This document shows positions 9,649 through 18,500 of a DNA stretch of 45,956 nucleotides, piece after piece. Each line of letters opens with the position of its first letter. The first letter of the stretch is position 1. Below the pieces are notes generated by a model. That model worked only from the letters and a program-made list of their open reading frames with translations. It ran no database searches and had not been told where the DNA came from. The DNA lies in the NCBI GenBank assembly GCA_035495315.1, contig DATJGF010000074.1, positions 1 through 45,956 on the forward strand, in the 5' to 3' direction. A program made the translations under genes and the position numbers. Source of the DNA: DATJGF01 sp035495315. GTDB lineage: Bacteria; Verrucomicrobiota; Verrucomicrobiia; Limisphaerales; UBA8199.

Positions 9649-10287
9649 ATGAAAATGCGCGTGATTGCGGTTCTCGTGGCGGTGGGCTTTTGCTGCTTTG
9701 CTGCTCAAGCTCAGGTGACAGTCGATTACAATGCCGGGTTTGGCACGCCTGCTATCGCGGATCATACCGGGACGGTGCTCCCGGACTACTTCGGCAATAA
9801 TGTTGAGCTCGGCTTTTTTGATACCACTGGTGGTTATGATTTCACTGCCCACCTTAATGATCTCCCCTCGTTAGGAAGTCATTGGCACCAGTTTGACGCG
9901 ACTAACATAAAGACCCTAACTGTTGGAACTTTCTCTGAAAGTGGTCGTTTTGCCGCTACCGGCACCCAGTTTAGTTCGTTGTTTAATGGGATGCACATCG
10001 ACCTTTGGATTTTCAAAACCACCGATCTCTTCGCGCCTGCAGTCGACTTCAGCAACGTGCTTGAGTACGGAATATTTTCCGGTTCGGGCGCAAATTGGAC
10101 TTTTCCTACGCAAGGCACCGCTCCTCCAGGAAATACGACTACAGTTCAGACCGATCAGGTTAATCAGTTTTACGTTGGCAGCTTGGTTGGCGGGAACCTC
10201 GATTTGGCCCCAGTTCCTGAGCCCACTGGCTTGGCTCTCTTAGGGTTGGGTTTAGTGATGGTTCTTGGCCGTCGGGCTCGTCGGTAA
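9649..10287 (+). CDS. PEP-CTERM sorting domain protein
   Basis: A 212-residue exported protein. It has a signal peptide at residues 1-22 (MKMRVIAVLVAVGFCC start, cleavage near AQAQ) and ends in a PEP-CTERM tail of 24 residues from about 189: VPEP, a hydrophobic helix, then RRARR. In this family an exosortase (EpsH type) is thought to cut at the PEP motif and route the protein to the cell surface or exopolysaccharide. No exosortase gene is in the window. The middle part is beta-rich, without a known catalytic motif. It lies behind the UUCG terminator and so has its own transcription start; a TTGACG at 9593-9598 may be the -35 box, but its -10 partner is poor. Confidence 0.85.
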   Translation: MKMRVIAVLVAVGFCCFAAQAQVTVDYNAGFGTPAIADHTGTVLPDYFGNNVELGFFDTTGGYDFTAHLNDLPSLGSHWHQFDATNIKTLTVGTFSESGRFAATGTQFSSLFNGMHIDLWIFKTTDLFAPAVDFSNVLEYGIFSGSGANWTFPTQGTAPPGNTTTVQTDQVNQFYVGSLVGGNLDLAPVPEPTGLALLGLGLVMVLGRRARR

Positions 10288-10727
10288 GCCGATTCCGCCG
10301 TCTTCCCCGTTTTTGAATCGCGAGTCAACTCGACTCGCGGCATTTCATCAGTGCTCAGTTTTCTTAATGCTACGCCTCAGGGGGGCTTGTGACGGGTTAA
10401 AAATCAAAATTACCCATATTTACGGAGGTTGTGACGTTGTGACGCTTTGCGGGGCCCTGCCCCCCCATCCGGGGACCTAAACGACCAAACGGCACCGTGG
10501 CAGGTGGGGGCGCCTCGCCGAGGCGGCCTCGATGGGAGACACTAAACAAAGCTAATCAAGGTCCAACGCCAAGAGGGAAACCGACACCTAAACCGTTAAA
10601 GGCTAATAGGTTAAACCAGTTAAAACCGTCCCTGTCTCGAGGCCAACCACGGCCTTGGCTAGAACAGGATGGGACTAAGTCGCACCGTATCAAGAGCTTC
10701 TCGGTAGCTCATAATCGGGAGGCTTTT
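10288..10727. other. Structured non-coding region between PEP-CTERM and TlpA-like genes
   Basis: 440 bases without a credible gene. Helices seen: CGCGAGT/ACTCGCG (10319-10325 with 10333-10339), GGGGC/GCCCC (10451-10455 with 10459-10463), CCTGT/ACAGG (10631-10635 with 10664-10668) enclosing GCCAA/TTGGC (10642-10646 with 10655-10659), and a plus-strand terminator at 10696-10728. It could be a long 3' untranslated region or an unrecognised non-coding RNA. It matches no RNA family I know. Confidence 0.4.
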
Positions 10728-10728
10728 T
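10696..10728 (+). terminator. Plus-strand terminator converging on the TlpA-like gene
   Basis: GCTTCTCG (10696-10703) pairs fully with CGGGAGGC (10716-10723) on the RNA level, counting two G-U pairs, and five T follow at 10724-10728. The G-U pairs become mismatches on the other strand, so it works only for rightward transcripts. The last T is shared with the stop codon of the convergent minus-strand gene. Confidence 0.55.
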
Positions 10729-11573
10729 CAGTTCTTGGCAACTGCCTTCTCGACCGCAGCCACCAATTCTTCCCCACGCAAGTCTTTGCCGATAATTTTG
10801 CCTTCACCGTCCAACAGATAAGTCGCCGGTATGCTTTGCACGCCGTATTTAACAGCGAGCTTGTTGCCCCAACCTTTCCCATCAAAGAATTGCTGCCAGG
10901 TCATATTCTTTTCCTTGGTGAAACTCGTCAGCTTCTCTTTGTCCTGGTCCAGACTAATTCCGATAATCTCAAAACCCTTGCTGTGGTTCTTTTCATAAGC
11001 CTTAACGACGTTTGGCAATTCGTGAACACAGGGGCCGCACCACGTCGCCCAGAAATCAACGAGAACCACCTTGCCTTTATAATTGGCGATCGAGACTGGC
11101 TTTCCGGCGATATCCTTTTCGTCAAAATCTGGAAATTTTGAGCCTTTTACCAAGGCTTTTTGAACCTTCTTGGACTCTTGCTGCTTTTTGATGGAATCGA
11201 GAATGTCATCGGCGTTTTTGCCCAGCTTAGTGTCAGGAAAATCGCTTTTGAGCTGCTTCACCAACTCAACGCCTTTATCTGTGTTCTCAAATACTTCCAA
11301 ATACAATTGCGCTTTCATGAACAGGATCTGCGAGACTTCATCGGTCTTCTCGTCCTTGTGCTTGGCCAAAAGTTCATCAAATTCCTTTAACTCCGGTGCC
11401 ATGTCCGCCTCAGTTTTTTTGCCCTCCTGCAGCTTGGCCTTGATCTTCGTGACCAGGGCTTTGAGATCGTCCTGCGCAGCACTGGTATCAGCGGCGGGTG
11501 CGGCTGCCAGGAATCCGAGGAGGCAGCAGGCAGAGACCAGGGCGATTAGCATTGTTTTCATAAAGGGAGACAT
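10728..11573 (-). CDS. TlpA-like thioredoxin-domain protein, exported
   Basis: 281 residues. A signal peptide covers about residues 1-28 (a second possible start is Met5 at 11561). A helical, Lys/Glu-rich region at about 30-135 looks like a small repeat or coiled-coil domain. An AhpC/TSA-redoxin fold follows from about 145 to the end. The active-site motif WCGPC is present with Cys179 and Cys182, as is a cis-Pro in SIPATYLLD. The family acts in the periplasm as a disulfide reductase, often for cytochrome c assembly or other exported thiol proteins. No cytochrome assembly genes are adjacent, so the partner is unknown. It stands alone, convergent with the PEP-CTERM gene. Confidence 0.88.
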   Translation of the reverse strand: MSPFMKTMLIALVSACCLLGFLAAAPAADTSAAQDDLKALVTKIKAKLQEGKKTEADMAPELKEFDELLAKHKDEKTDEVSQILFMKAQLYLEVFENTDKGVELVKQLKSDFPDTKLGKNADDILDSIKKQQESKKVQKALVKGSKFPDFDEKDIAGKPVSIANYKGKVVLVDFWATWCGPCVHELPNVVKAYEKNHSKGFEIIGISLDQDKEKLTSFTKEKNMTWQQFFDGKGWGNKLAVKYGVQSIPATYLLDGEGKIIGKDLRGEELVAAVEKAVAKN

Positions 11574-11658
11574 CAGACATTAATGTTAGTGCGATAAAAT
11601 CGGCTAAACATCGCCGGGAAGAGTATGGCTGTCAAACCAATCGCGGCCCAGGAGGCGA

Positions 11659-11697
11659 CCCCTCACCCAACCCTCTCCCCTTTAGAAGGGGAGAGGG
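11659..11697 (+). repeat. Dispersed palindromic repeat, copy A
   Basis: The element contains CCCCTCACCC, then CCCTCTCCCC, a short loop, and GGGGAGAGGG. The last two arms form a hairpin. The same unit occurs inverted at 11779-11818 and again at 17660-17696. The type is familiar from many bacterial genomes, where its translation gives the PHPGPLP-EGE string. Confidence 0.8.
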
Positions 11698-11778
11698 AAC
11701 AGCTGTCGCGATCGTCGTTCCGCCCCACGTCCGTTCGCTCCTTCCATTCAGCCTTTCCAACCAACTGAGTGCGTTTCT

Positions 11779-11818
11779 CCCTCTCCCCTTCTGAGGGGAG
11801 AGGGCAGGGGTGAGGGGT
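11779..11818 (-). repeat. Dispersed palindromic repeat, copy B (inverted to copy A)
   Basis: It carries CCCTCTCCCC, the loop TTCTGA, GGGGAGAGGG and then the GGGTGAGGGG tail, so it is the reverse complement of copy A apart from a few bases. Together copies A and B can form a large imperfect stem spanning 11659-11818. Confidence 0.8.
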
Positions 11819-11873
11819 GCGATCGTCCCGTATTCGCTTTCCCCCTTGGTACCTTTTGGACCTTAAGGCGTAG

Positions 11874-13691
11874 CTACCCCTTCTTCGCCTCTTTGGCCCA
11901 GGTATCCTTCAAAGTAATGGTGCGGTTGAAAATCGGGCGCCCCGGCGCACTTCCCTTGTCCAAAGCAAAATAGCCCAGGCGTTCGAACTGATAACGCAGC
12001 TCGGGTCTCGCTTCACGCAATGAAGGCTCGCCTTTGGCGGTCACCACTTCGAGTGAATGCGGATTAAGATGCGCTTTGAAATCACCGCCGGCGTCAGGTT
12101 CAGGAACAGTAAAGAGGCGATCGTAAAGCCGCACTTCAAGATCGACGGCATGCTCGGCGCTGGCCCAATGAATCGTTCCCTTGATCCTGCGGTTGGCAGT
12201 CGGGCCGCCGGTCTTGCTTCCCAGATCGGCCGTGCAGCGCAGTTCGCTGACCTCGCCTTTTGCATTCTTCACTACCTCTTCGCACTTGATGATGTAGGCG
12301 TACTTGAGTCGCACTTCGCCGCCAGGACGGAGCCTGAAATATTTCGTCGGAGGCGTTTCCATAAAATCTTCGGCGTCAATGAAGAGCTCTCGGCTGAAGG
12401 GGACCTTGCGTGAGCCGGCCGACGGCTCCTCAGGGTTGTTGGTGGCCTCGAGTTCTTCCACCTGGCCTTCCGGGTAGTTCGTGATGACCACTTTTATGGG
12501 CCGTAGCACCGCCAGCCGGCGCAGCGCCCGGCGGTTCAGGTCCTCGCGGATCGCATATTCCAGCACCGCGACATCCGTCACTGCATTGTACTTTGTGATG
12601 CCGATGTTATAGGCAAAATCACGCAAAGCTCGCGGCGTGACGCCCCGCCGGCGTAACCCACTGATCGTGGGCATCCGCGGGTCATCCCAACCGGAGACCA
12701 GGCCTTCATCCACCAGTTGCATCAATTTTCGTTTACTCATCACCGTATAACCGAGACTGAGTCGAGCGAACTCGTACTGGCGAGGCAACGGACGCGGCAA
12801 ATTAAGGTTTTCCAGGATCCAGTCGTACAACGGCCGGTGGACCTCAAACTCGAGCGTGCAGATCGAGTGCGTTACACCCTCGATGTAGTCGCTCAAACAA
12901 TGCGCAAAATCGTACATCGGGTAAATGCACCACTTATTTCCCGTGTGATGATGTTCGGCGTGGCGGATGCGGTACAAGACCGGGTCCCGCATCCAGATAT
13001 TCGGCGAAGCCATATCGATTTTCGCCCGCAATGTGCGCGTTCCGTCGGGAAACTCGCCGGCTTTCATTCGAGTGAACAGGTCCAGGCTTTCGTCGATGGA
13101 GCGATTGCGGAACGGGCTTTCCTTTCCGGGCCGGTCAGGCGCACCGCGGTATTTGTCGGTATCTTCGGGCGAGAGGTCATCGACGTAAGCGACGCCCTTG
13201 CGAATCAATTGGAGGGCGTACTCGTAAAGTTGATCGAAATAATCCGACGCGTAAAACGGTTCCACTGGCCCTGAGGGATGGGAGCCGGTGACCGGCGGCA
13301 GGGAGAAGTCCGTCGTGCCGTTCACCTTATTGCTGTCCGGTGTCTTGCCTTTGGGCTTAAGTCCCAATCGGTCATCAGCCCAATCACTCAGCAACCAGCG
13401 CACGTCTTCGGTAATCGAATCGACATATTCGACATCCTCCTTGGTAGGGTTCGTATCATCCATTCGCAGATTGCAAACGCCTCCGAATTCACGCGCGATG
13501 CCAAAATTTAAGCAGATGGACTTAGCGTGACCGATATGCAAATAGCCATTCGGTTCCGGGGGGAAGCGGGTGTGGATCTGAGGATATTTCTTTTCGGCAA
13601 CGTGCCCTGCGACGATGTCGCGGATAAAATCAGACGGCATCGGGTCCGCCGGTTTCGCGGCAACTTCTGTACTTGTGTTTGCCATAGTCAT
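11874..13691 (-). CDS. glnS: Glutaminyl-tRNA synthetase
   Basis: Class I aminoacyl-tRNA synthetase that charges tRNA-Gln directly. The nucleotide-binding motif PPEPNGYLHIGHAKS is at residues 44-58, with HIGH at 52-55, and the KMSKS equivalent is MSKRK at 318-322. The stretches RAKIDMASP, GNKWCIYPMYDFAHC and DDPRMPTISGLRRRG are GlnRS hallmarks, and the C-terminal anticodon-binding beta-barrels end in TITLKDTWAKEAKKG. The protein is about 605 residues against 554 in E. coli. The excess is mainly an insertion of about 40 residues at about 105-148, low in complexity and rich in Pro and Gly, just before YASDYFDQLYEYA. I chose the ATG at 13691; an ATG at 13685 and a GTG at 13709 are also possible. 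It lies 72 bases behind the NADH dehydrogenase gene on the same strand. Confidence 0.95.
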   Translation of the reverse strand: MTMANTSTEVAAKPADPMPSDFIRDIVAGHVAEKKYPQIHTRFPPEPNGYLHIGHAKSICLNFGIAREFGGVCNLRMDDTNPTKEDVEYVDSITEDVRWLLSDWADDRLGLKPKGKTPDSNKVNGTTDFSLPPVTGSHPSGPVEPFYASDYFDQLYEYALQLIRKGVAYVDDLSPEDTDKYRGAPDRPGKESPFRNRSIDESLDLFTRMKAGEFPDGTRTLRAKIDMASPNIWMRDPVLYRIRHAEHHHTGNKWCIYPMYDFAHCLSDYIEGVTHSICTLEFEVHRPLYDWILENLNLPRPLPRQYEFARLSLGYTVMSKRKLMQLVDEGLVSGWDDPRMPTISGLRRRGVTPRALRDFAYNIGITKYNAVTDVAVLEYAIREDLNRRALRRLAVLRPIKVVITNYPEGQVEELEATNNPEEPSAGSRKVPFSRELFIDAEDFMETPPTKYFRLRPGGEVRLKYAYIIKCEEVVKNAKGEVSELRCTADLGSKTGGPTANRRIKGTIHWASAEHAVDLEVRLYDRLFTVPEPDAGGDFKAHLNPHSLEVVTAKGEPSLREARPELRYQFERLGYFALDKGSAPGRPIFNRTITLKDTWAKEAKKG

Positions 13692-13763
13692 CCAATCACA
13701 AACCGCCACATTAGCAGTAACCCGGCGTAATGTCTATTAGCCTCCAAATAGGTCTCATAGGCC

Positions 13764-15053
13764 CTATACGTCCAATCGTCGCGTCGGCGCCTCCGGCCAG
13801 CCTGTGATTATCCGTGCGCCTAGTTTGTAGGTGAAATAGGAGTAGGCCCAGGAAACCAGCACCGCGATTTTGTTGCGGAAACCGATGAGAAAAATCAGGT
13901 GGACAATCAACCACGCTGCCCACGCCGGAAAGCCCGAAAGCTTCAGTTTCCCGATTTGGGCTACTCCCGCAGAGCGACCGATAGTCGCCAGCGTCCCTTT
14001 GTCCCGATAATGAAACGCCGGACGCGTCGTGCGGTTGTCTCGACGGTCGATATCGTCACGAATCAGTCGCGCGACGTGCTGAGCCATTTGCATCGCCGCT
14101 GGCGCGACACCAGGTACCGGTTGCCCATTTTCGCGCAGCAAAAACGCTATATCCCCAATGGCGAAGACCTCGGGATGTCCGGGAATGCTCAGATCTGGTT
14201 GCACTTTGATTCGTCCGGCACGATCCAGTTCCACTCCCAATTTCTTGGTGATCGGATGGGCCATAACCCCGGCGGCCCACAGAATATTTCCGGCGTGAAT
14301 GACTTCATGGTTGGGCAATTCGATCCATTCCTTGCCAATGGCCTGCACCGGGCTGTTCGTGCGCACCTGCACCCCCAGCCCTTCCAGTTGGCGGCGCGCC
14401 TTCTCCGAAAGGTCCGGAGGTAACTGCGTCAATATGCGCGGACCAGCCTCGATCAGAAGAACCCGCGCTCGGGTGGGATCAATCCGGTCGAAATCACGCC
14501 GCAAGACGCGATGGGCAAGTTCGGCGCAAGCCCCCGCCAGTTCGACTCCGGTTGGGCCTCCCCCCACGATAACAATCGTCATCAGTTTCGCCTGCTGCTC
14601 CCGGTCATCGGCATTCTCCGCCTGTTCGAAGGCAAGCAAGACGTCGCGCCGGATTAGCAACGCGTCCTGCAAAGTCTTCAAACCTGGCGCAAAACGCTCC
14701 CAATCCGCATGTCCGAAATAGCTGGTGATGCTGCCCAGCGCTATGACTAGATAGTCGTACTCAAACGTTTTTAGGCCGCACACTACGCGTCGGGCTGCCA
14801 AGTCGACACTTTGCACCTCATCCAACACCACTTCGAGGTTCGGGTGTTGAGAAAGGATCGAGCGAATTGGCTGCGCGATGTCTGGGGCCGACAATCCTGC
14901 CATCGCCACCTGGTACAACAATGGTTGGAATAGGTGATGATTTGTTCGGTCCACCACCGTAATTTGTGCCGCCGGGTGGTTAAAGTGGTTGCAAAAACTC
15001 AGGCCGCCAAATCCGCCACCCAAGACCACCATGCGGGCCTGTTTCTTTTCCAT
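13764..15053 (-). CDS. ndh: Type II NADH:quinone oxidoreductase (NDH-2)
   Basis: 429 residues. A single-subunit, FAD-containing enzyme on the inner face of the membrane that passes electrons from NADH to quinone without pumping protons. The FAD dinucleotide-binding motif VVLGGGFGG is at residues 9-17 and the NADH-binding motif IVGGGPTGVELAG at about 159-171. A second FAD motif, VFAIGDIA, and the quinone-side sequence APAAMQMAQHVA follow. The C-terminal part (about 370-410) has the amphipathic and hydrophobic helices that hold such enzymes to the membrane. The start ATG has no clear Shine-Dalgarno. It is divergent from the YCII gene across 111 bases and lies directly upstream of glnS. Confidence 0.9.
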   Translation of the reverse strand: MEKKQARMVVLGGGFGGLSFCNHFNHPAAQITVVDRTNHHLFQPLLYQVAMAGLSAPDIAQPIRSILSQHPNLEVVLDEVQSVDLAARRVVCGLKTFEYDYLVIALGSITSYFGHADWERFAPGLKTLQDALLIRRDVLLAFEQAENADDREQQAKLMTIVIVGGGPTGVELAGACAELAHRVLRRDFDRIDPTRARVLLIEAGPRILTQLPPDLSEKARRQLEGLGVQVRTNSPVQAIGKEWIELPNHEVIHAGNILWAAGVMAHPITKKLGVELDRAGRIKVQPDLSIPGHPEVFAIGDIAFLLRENGQPVPGVAPAAMQMAQHVARLIRDDIDRRDNRTTRPAFHYRDKGTLATIGRSAGVAQIGKLKLSGFPAWAAWLIVHLIFLIGFRNKIAVLVSWAYSYFTYKLGARIITGWPEAPTRRLDV

Positions 15054-15164
15054 ACAATAAGTATTTGGCGGCTAATGTCGCACGGGTGTCGAAATGAGGC
15101 CAATGCGAACGATTATAAGTGCACTTAACGACTTGATGAATTACTGATCCAAACGAAAACAACT

Positions 15165-15578
15165 ATGCGATACATCTGCCTCTCATACCTGGGTCCGACA
15201 ACGTGGGGAACCATGTCCGAACCTGAGCAAAAAGCATCGATGAACGAATTCTTCGCTTATGAGGCATTGCTGAGGAAAAATGGCCATCTGGTTGGTGGAG
15301 AAGGGCTGCGGGGTGCGCAGCAGGCTGCCACACTGAGGTTTCAAAACGGGAAAGTCTCCGTAACGGACGGACCCTATGCCGAAACCAAGGAGCAACTGGC
15401 AGGTTTTTTTGTTATCGAGGCAAAGGACATAACGGAGGCGATCCAATTAATGTCGAAACATCCGGTCGTCCGAGGCGGACCAATCGAGATTCGCCCCGCC
15501 GCCGACCCTGTAGAAATGGCCCGTCTGAGAGACCAATGGCGCGCAGCCAACCCCTGGCTGGACGATCGTCAGCAGTGA
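15165..15578 (+). CDS. YCII-domain (DGPF-type) protein
   Basis: 137 residues. It starts MRYICLSYLG and carries the family signature DGPYAETKEQ at residues 68-77 followed by GFFVIEA, which places it in the YCII-related/DGPF family with a ferredoxin-like alpha-beta fold. Such proteins usually sit beside an ECF sigma factor gene; here none is present in the window. The biochemical role is not established for this type. Its stop codon is one base away from the stop of the convergent glycosidase-like gene, leaving no room for a terminator between them. Confidence 0.85.
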   Translation: MRYICLSYLGPTTWGTMSEPEQKASMNEFFAYEALLRKNGHLVGGEGLRGAQQAATLRFQNGKVSVTDGPYAETKEQLAGFFVIEAKDITEAIQLMSKHPVVRGGPIEIRPAADPVEMARLRDQWRAANPWLDDRQQ

Positions 15579-15579
15579 G

Positions 15580-18500
15580 TCAATAGCGTGCGATGACTTC
15601 AATATGGTTTTTGGCCGGGTTGCTGATTCGCACCCATTCCTTGACATGGTCAAAATCCGTCCATCGTTTGCCATTCACCGTCACGGAGCGAATCCGGCGC
15701 TCCTGAGGATGTCGCAAACGCAGCAAGAGCGCGGCGGGACGTTTCCGTTGCTCGAGATCGATTGCGGCAGAAATATTTCGCGCCGCGGCGTGGCTTTCGA
15801 TCACCAGGTTCAGCAGTCCATAAAACGTTGGCGCCCGTTCGATGCGGATTTGTTTGCCATCCTCTAACCATTTTCTTGGTGTGCCCTGACACAGAAGCAA
15901 CGAATCGTCATCACGCTCCTGAATCAGCATGTGGCGATAGAGATCAAACCAGGCGCCGTCGGTGCTTGGCGGGCCGAAGTATTGGCCCCAACTCCAGCGG
16001 TGCTCGACTGGCTCGAAGGTTGACTGGCTGAAGGCGCACGCCATCATGCTGTAAAACGCTCGGATGGCAGGTTCAGGTTCATCGCGGAGCAGGTAAGCCG
16101 TCGCGTGCGGATTGTAGACCGGCTCGTTGGCCATTCCCCATTCTTTGAGGAACAAATTGTCCTCGTGGTCGTTCAATAGAAAGGTCGTTAAAGGTCCCTT
16201 GGGGTCGAGTGCTTTGAGGCGGGCCAGGTGCACGGAGCCGCAATCAACGTCAGTTGGATACCAAACGTCCAGCAGCCGCTTGGAACTCAGCGCATCACTC
16301 GGAACGTAGGGAATCCAGGTGTGATCACGCAACTGGACCAGTGGCGATTCCATCGACGCGTGGCCAAATCCGCGTTGAATCGACTGATGCAGCGCTCGGG
16401 CTGCGGACAAGCATTCCTCCGCGCGTGGATGTCGAATCTCCACCAGCACCTGGCCCAGCGATTGCAACCCCGCGTAAACGTACGCCTGGTTGAATGCCCA
16501 CGCTCTTGATTCGTGGGAGAGGTCATTGAGCGGCGCCAACACCAGCCCTTGCGAAAGCCCGGCCCCGACTGATCCTCCCTTTAGCTCCTCCAAACACCAA
16601 TCGAGCGCCTTCAGCGTCTGCGGCAGCATTCGATCCAATGACCCGCGGTCACCGCTCAGCAAATAATGCTGCGCGACAGAGTACATCATACCCGGTGTGT
16701 AAACGCCCCAATTGGCGAAACCGTCAACATGGCCGTTCAGTTGCTGATTGTTATTGTAAATAGTTTCGAGTTCCTCAGCGGATTCCGCGTGATAACCGCG
16801 CAGGTCGTAAAGCATGTAATCGACATACACAGACTGGTTCACCGGCCACGGCGTGCCTTTTTGGTCGTATGCGAAATTTGAGTAGGGCAAGTCAATCCGC
16901 GGCCTGGCATTTGGTTGATCATGTCGACGGGGCAGCCGTAGCGCATGCCAGAGATTAGCTCGAAACAGGTCATTAACCGGTTTCTCAGGCACAGTGAACT
17001 GAGCACCGCGGGCGAGGTAAGCCGACCAGAACTTCACCGTTGCGGCGCGAGCCGTCGGGTAATCCAAAGCCAGAAAAGCCGCACTATCACCGGCCGCGAC
17101 CCGGGAGGAAGGCAGCTTAACTACAAACTCCTGCGAGCCTTGGGCGGGCAGGGCCAGGCTCAAGACAATTCGATTCGTCTGCCACTTGCCTCTCTGAATG
17201 TTGTTGGATTTCAGCGAGAGGCCGGTTTCCTCGACTGCCAGGAGCAGGTTGCCTGTAGTAGCTTCGGACCAAACCATCGCCGCGACGTTTGAGCGGACGA
17301 CCATGTCGACACCAGACGGTAGCTCGCGTTGATGAGCCAGGCCGAGTGACAGCAGTCGCTCCTGGCCTTGCAATTCCGTCAGCCGAACCTTTTGGAGCAA
17401 CACCATGTCAATCTCGCCGAGCCGTTCCTTCGGCGGCCCGTGCAGTGGATACGCAAACTGCTCGACTTCATAACGCACACCGTCCTGTTCAATGGTGGTT
17501 GTCACCACAGGCAGGCCATCGGTCAGCTTTTGACTTAGCCAAACAGCTCCTCGCGACTGCGCTTGGGCCTCACGCTGCGAGTTGCGTTTTGGTGACAGCG
17601 GATCATCCCTGTCGGGGGCAAGAGCCTGTATAGATCTCCTTGCTGTGGTCGCAATCTCGCTCTCCCCTTCAGAGGGGAGAGGGCCGGGGTGAGGGGTCCG
17701 TACCCGGTTTGTGTTGTTACCCGCGGTTACCATTCGAACTCGCGGTTGCGAGGAAAGTGTCAGATTCGGCAACTCGCCAAAATCGAAACCGAATCGGAAG
17801 TGGTCGGGGTTGCCGTAGTCATTCCGCACGCCAGCGCCGCGGTCAACGCCGAATTTCGGAATTGCGCTGTCCCAGGTGAGACACACGATGTGACCGGGGG
17901 GAACAGATGCCGGATTTTTATACGCCGGGCTGCCCATGTCTTCCCAGTGCGCCGTGTACTGTTCATAGCTAGCCTCTGGTTCGCGTTCCAACTCAGTAAT
18001 AACGCGTTCGCTGCCCCAAGCCTTTAACTCTTTTTGGTGCGCATCAAACGAAACTGGGTGATCCCCCGCCGATACGAACACATCCAGGTCAGGGATCCAG
18101 AATGCCTTGCTCGTGAGCAGTTGGTCCACGATCAAACTGAATCCTTGCGTCCCTTCCTCATCCATCTGAACGGTTAACTTGCGGTTATCGGGACGAAAGC
18201 CCGGGTCCAATCGTAAACGGCGCGCCGTGTCCGCATCGGAATTCGCAAAAAGGTACTTCCAAATCTGCTGCAGATTCCCAATCTCCTCCACCTTGCACTC
18301 CGGAAAAGCGATCGTTAAGTCGACTCCGTCCACATCACCGGCTCCCGCGCGAGTTTCGCAGACGCCTAGCCGCACCGAATCGCCCTTTTCGAAACCGACG
18401 GGTTTCATCGCCAACACGGCAATCTCATTCGTCAGCAAACTGATGCGGAACACCCGCACCGATTGTGAACGGTGGCCCCATGAAATCCTTACGTTCAGTT

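Larger units (their letters stand above)
11574..11873. other. Intergenic region carrying two inverted dispersed repeats
   Basis: 300 bases upstream of the TlpA-like gene and downstream of glnS, both on the minus strand. Most of it consists of two oppositely oriented copies of a GC-rich palindromic repeat (11659-11697 and 11779-11818) around an 81-base centre. No gene is visible. The promoter of the TlpA-like gene must lie here, but I cannot point to it. Confidence 0.6.
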
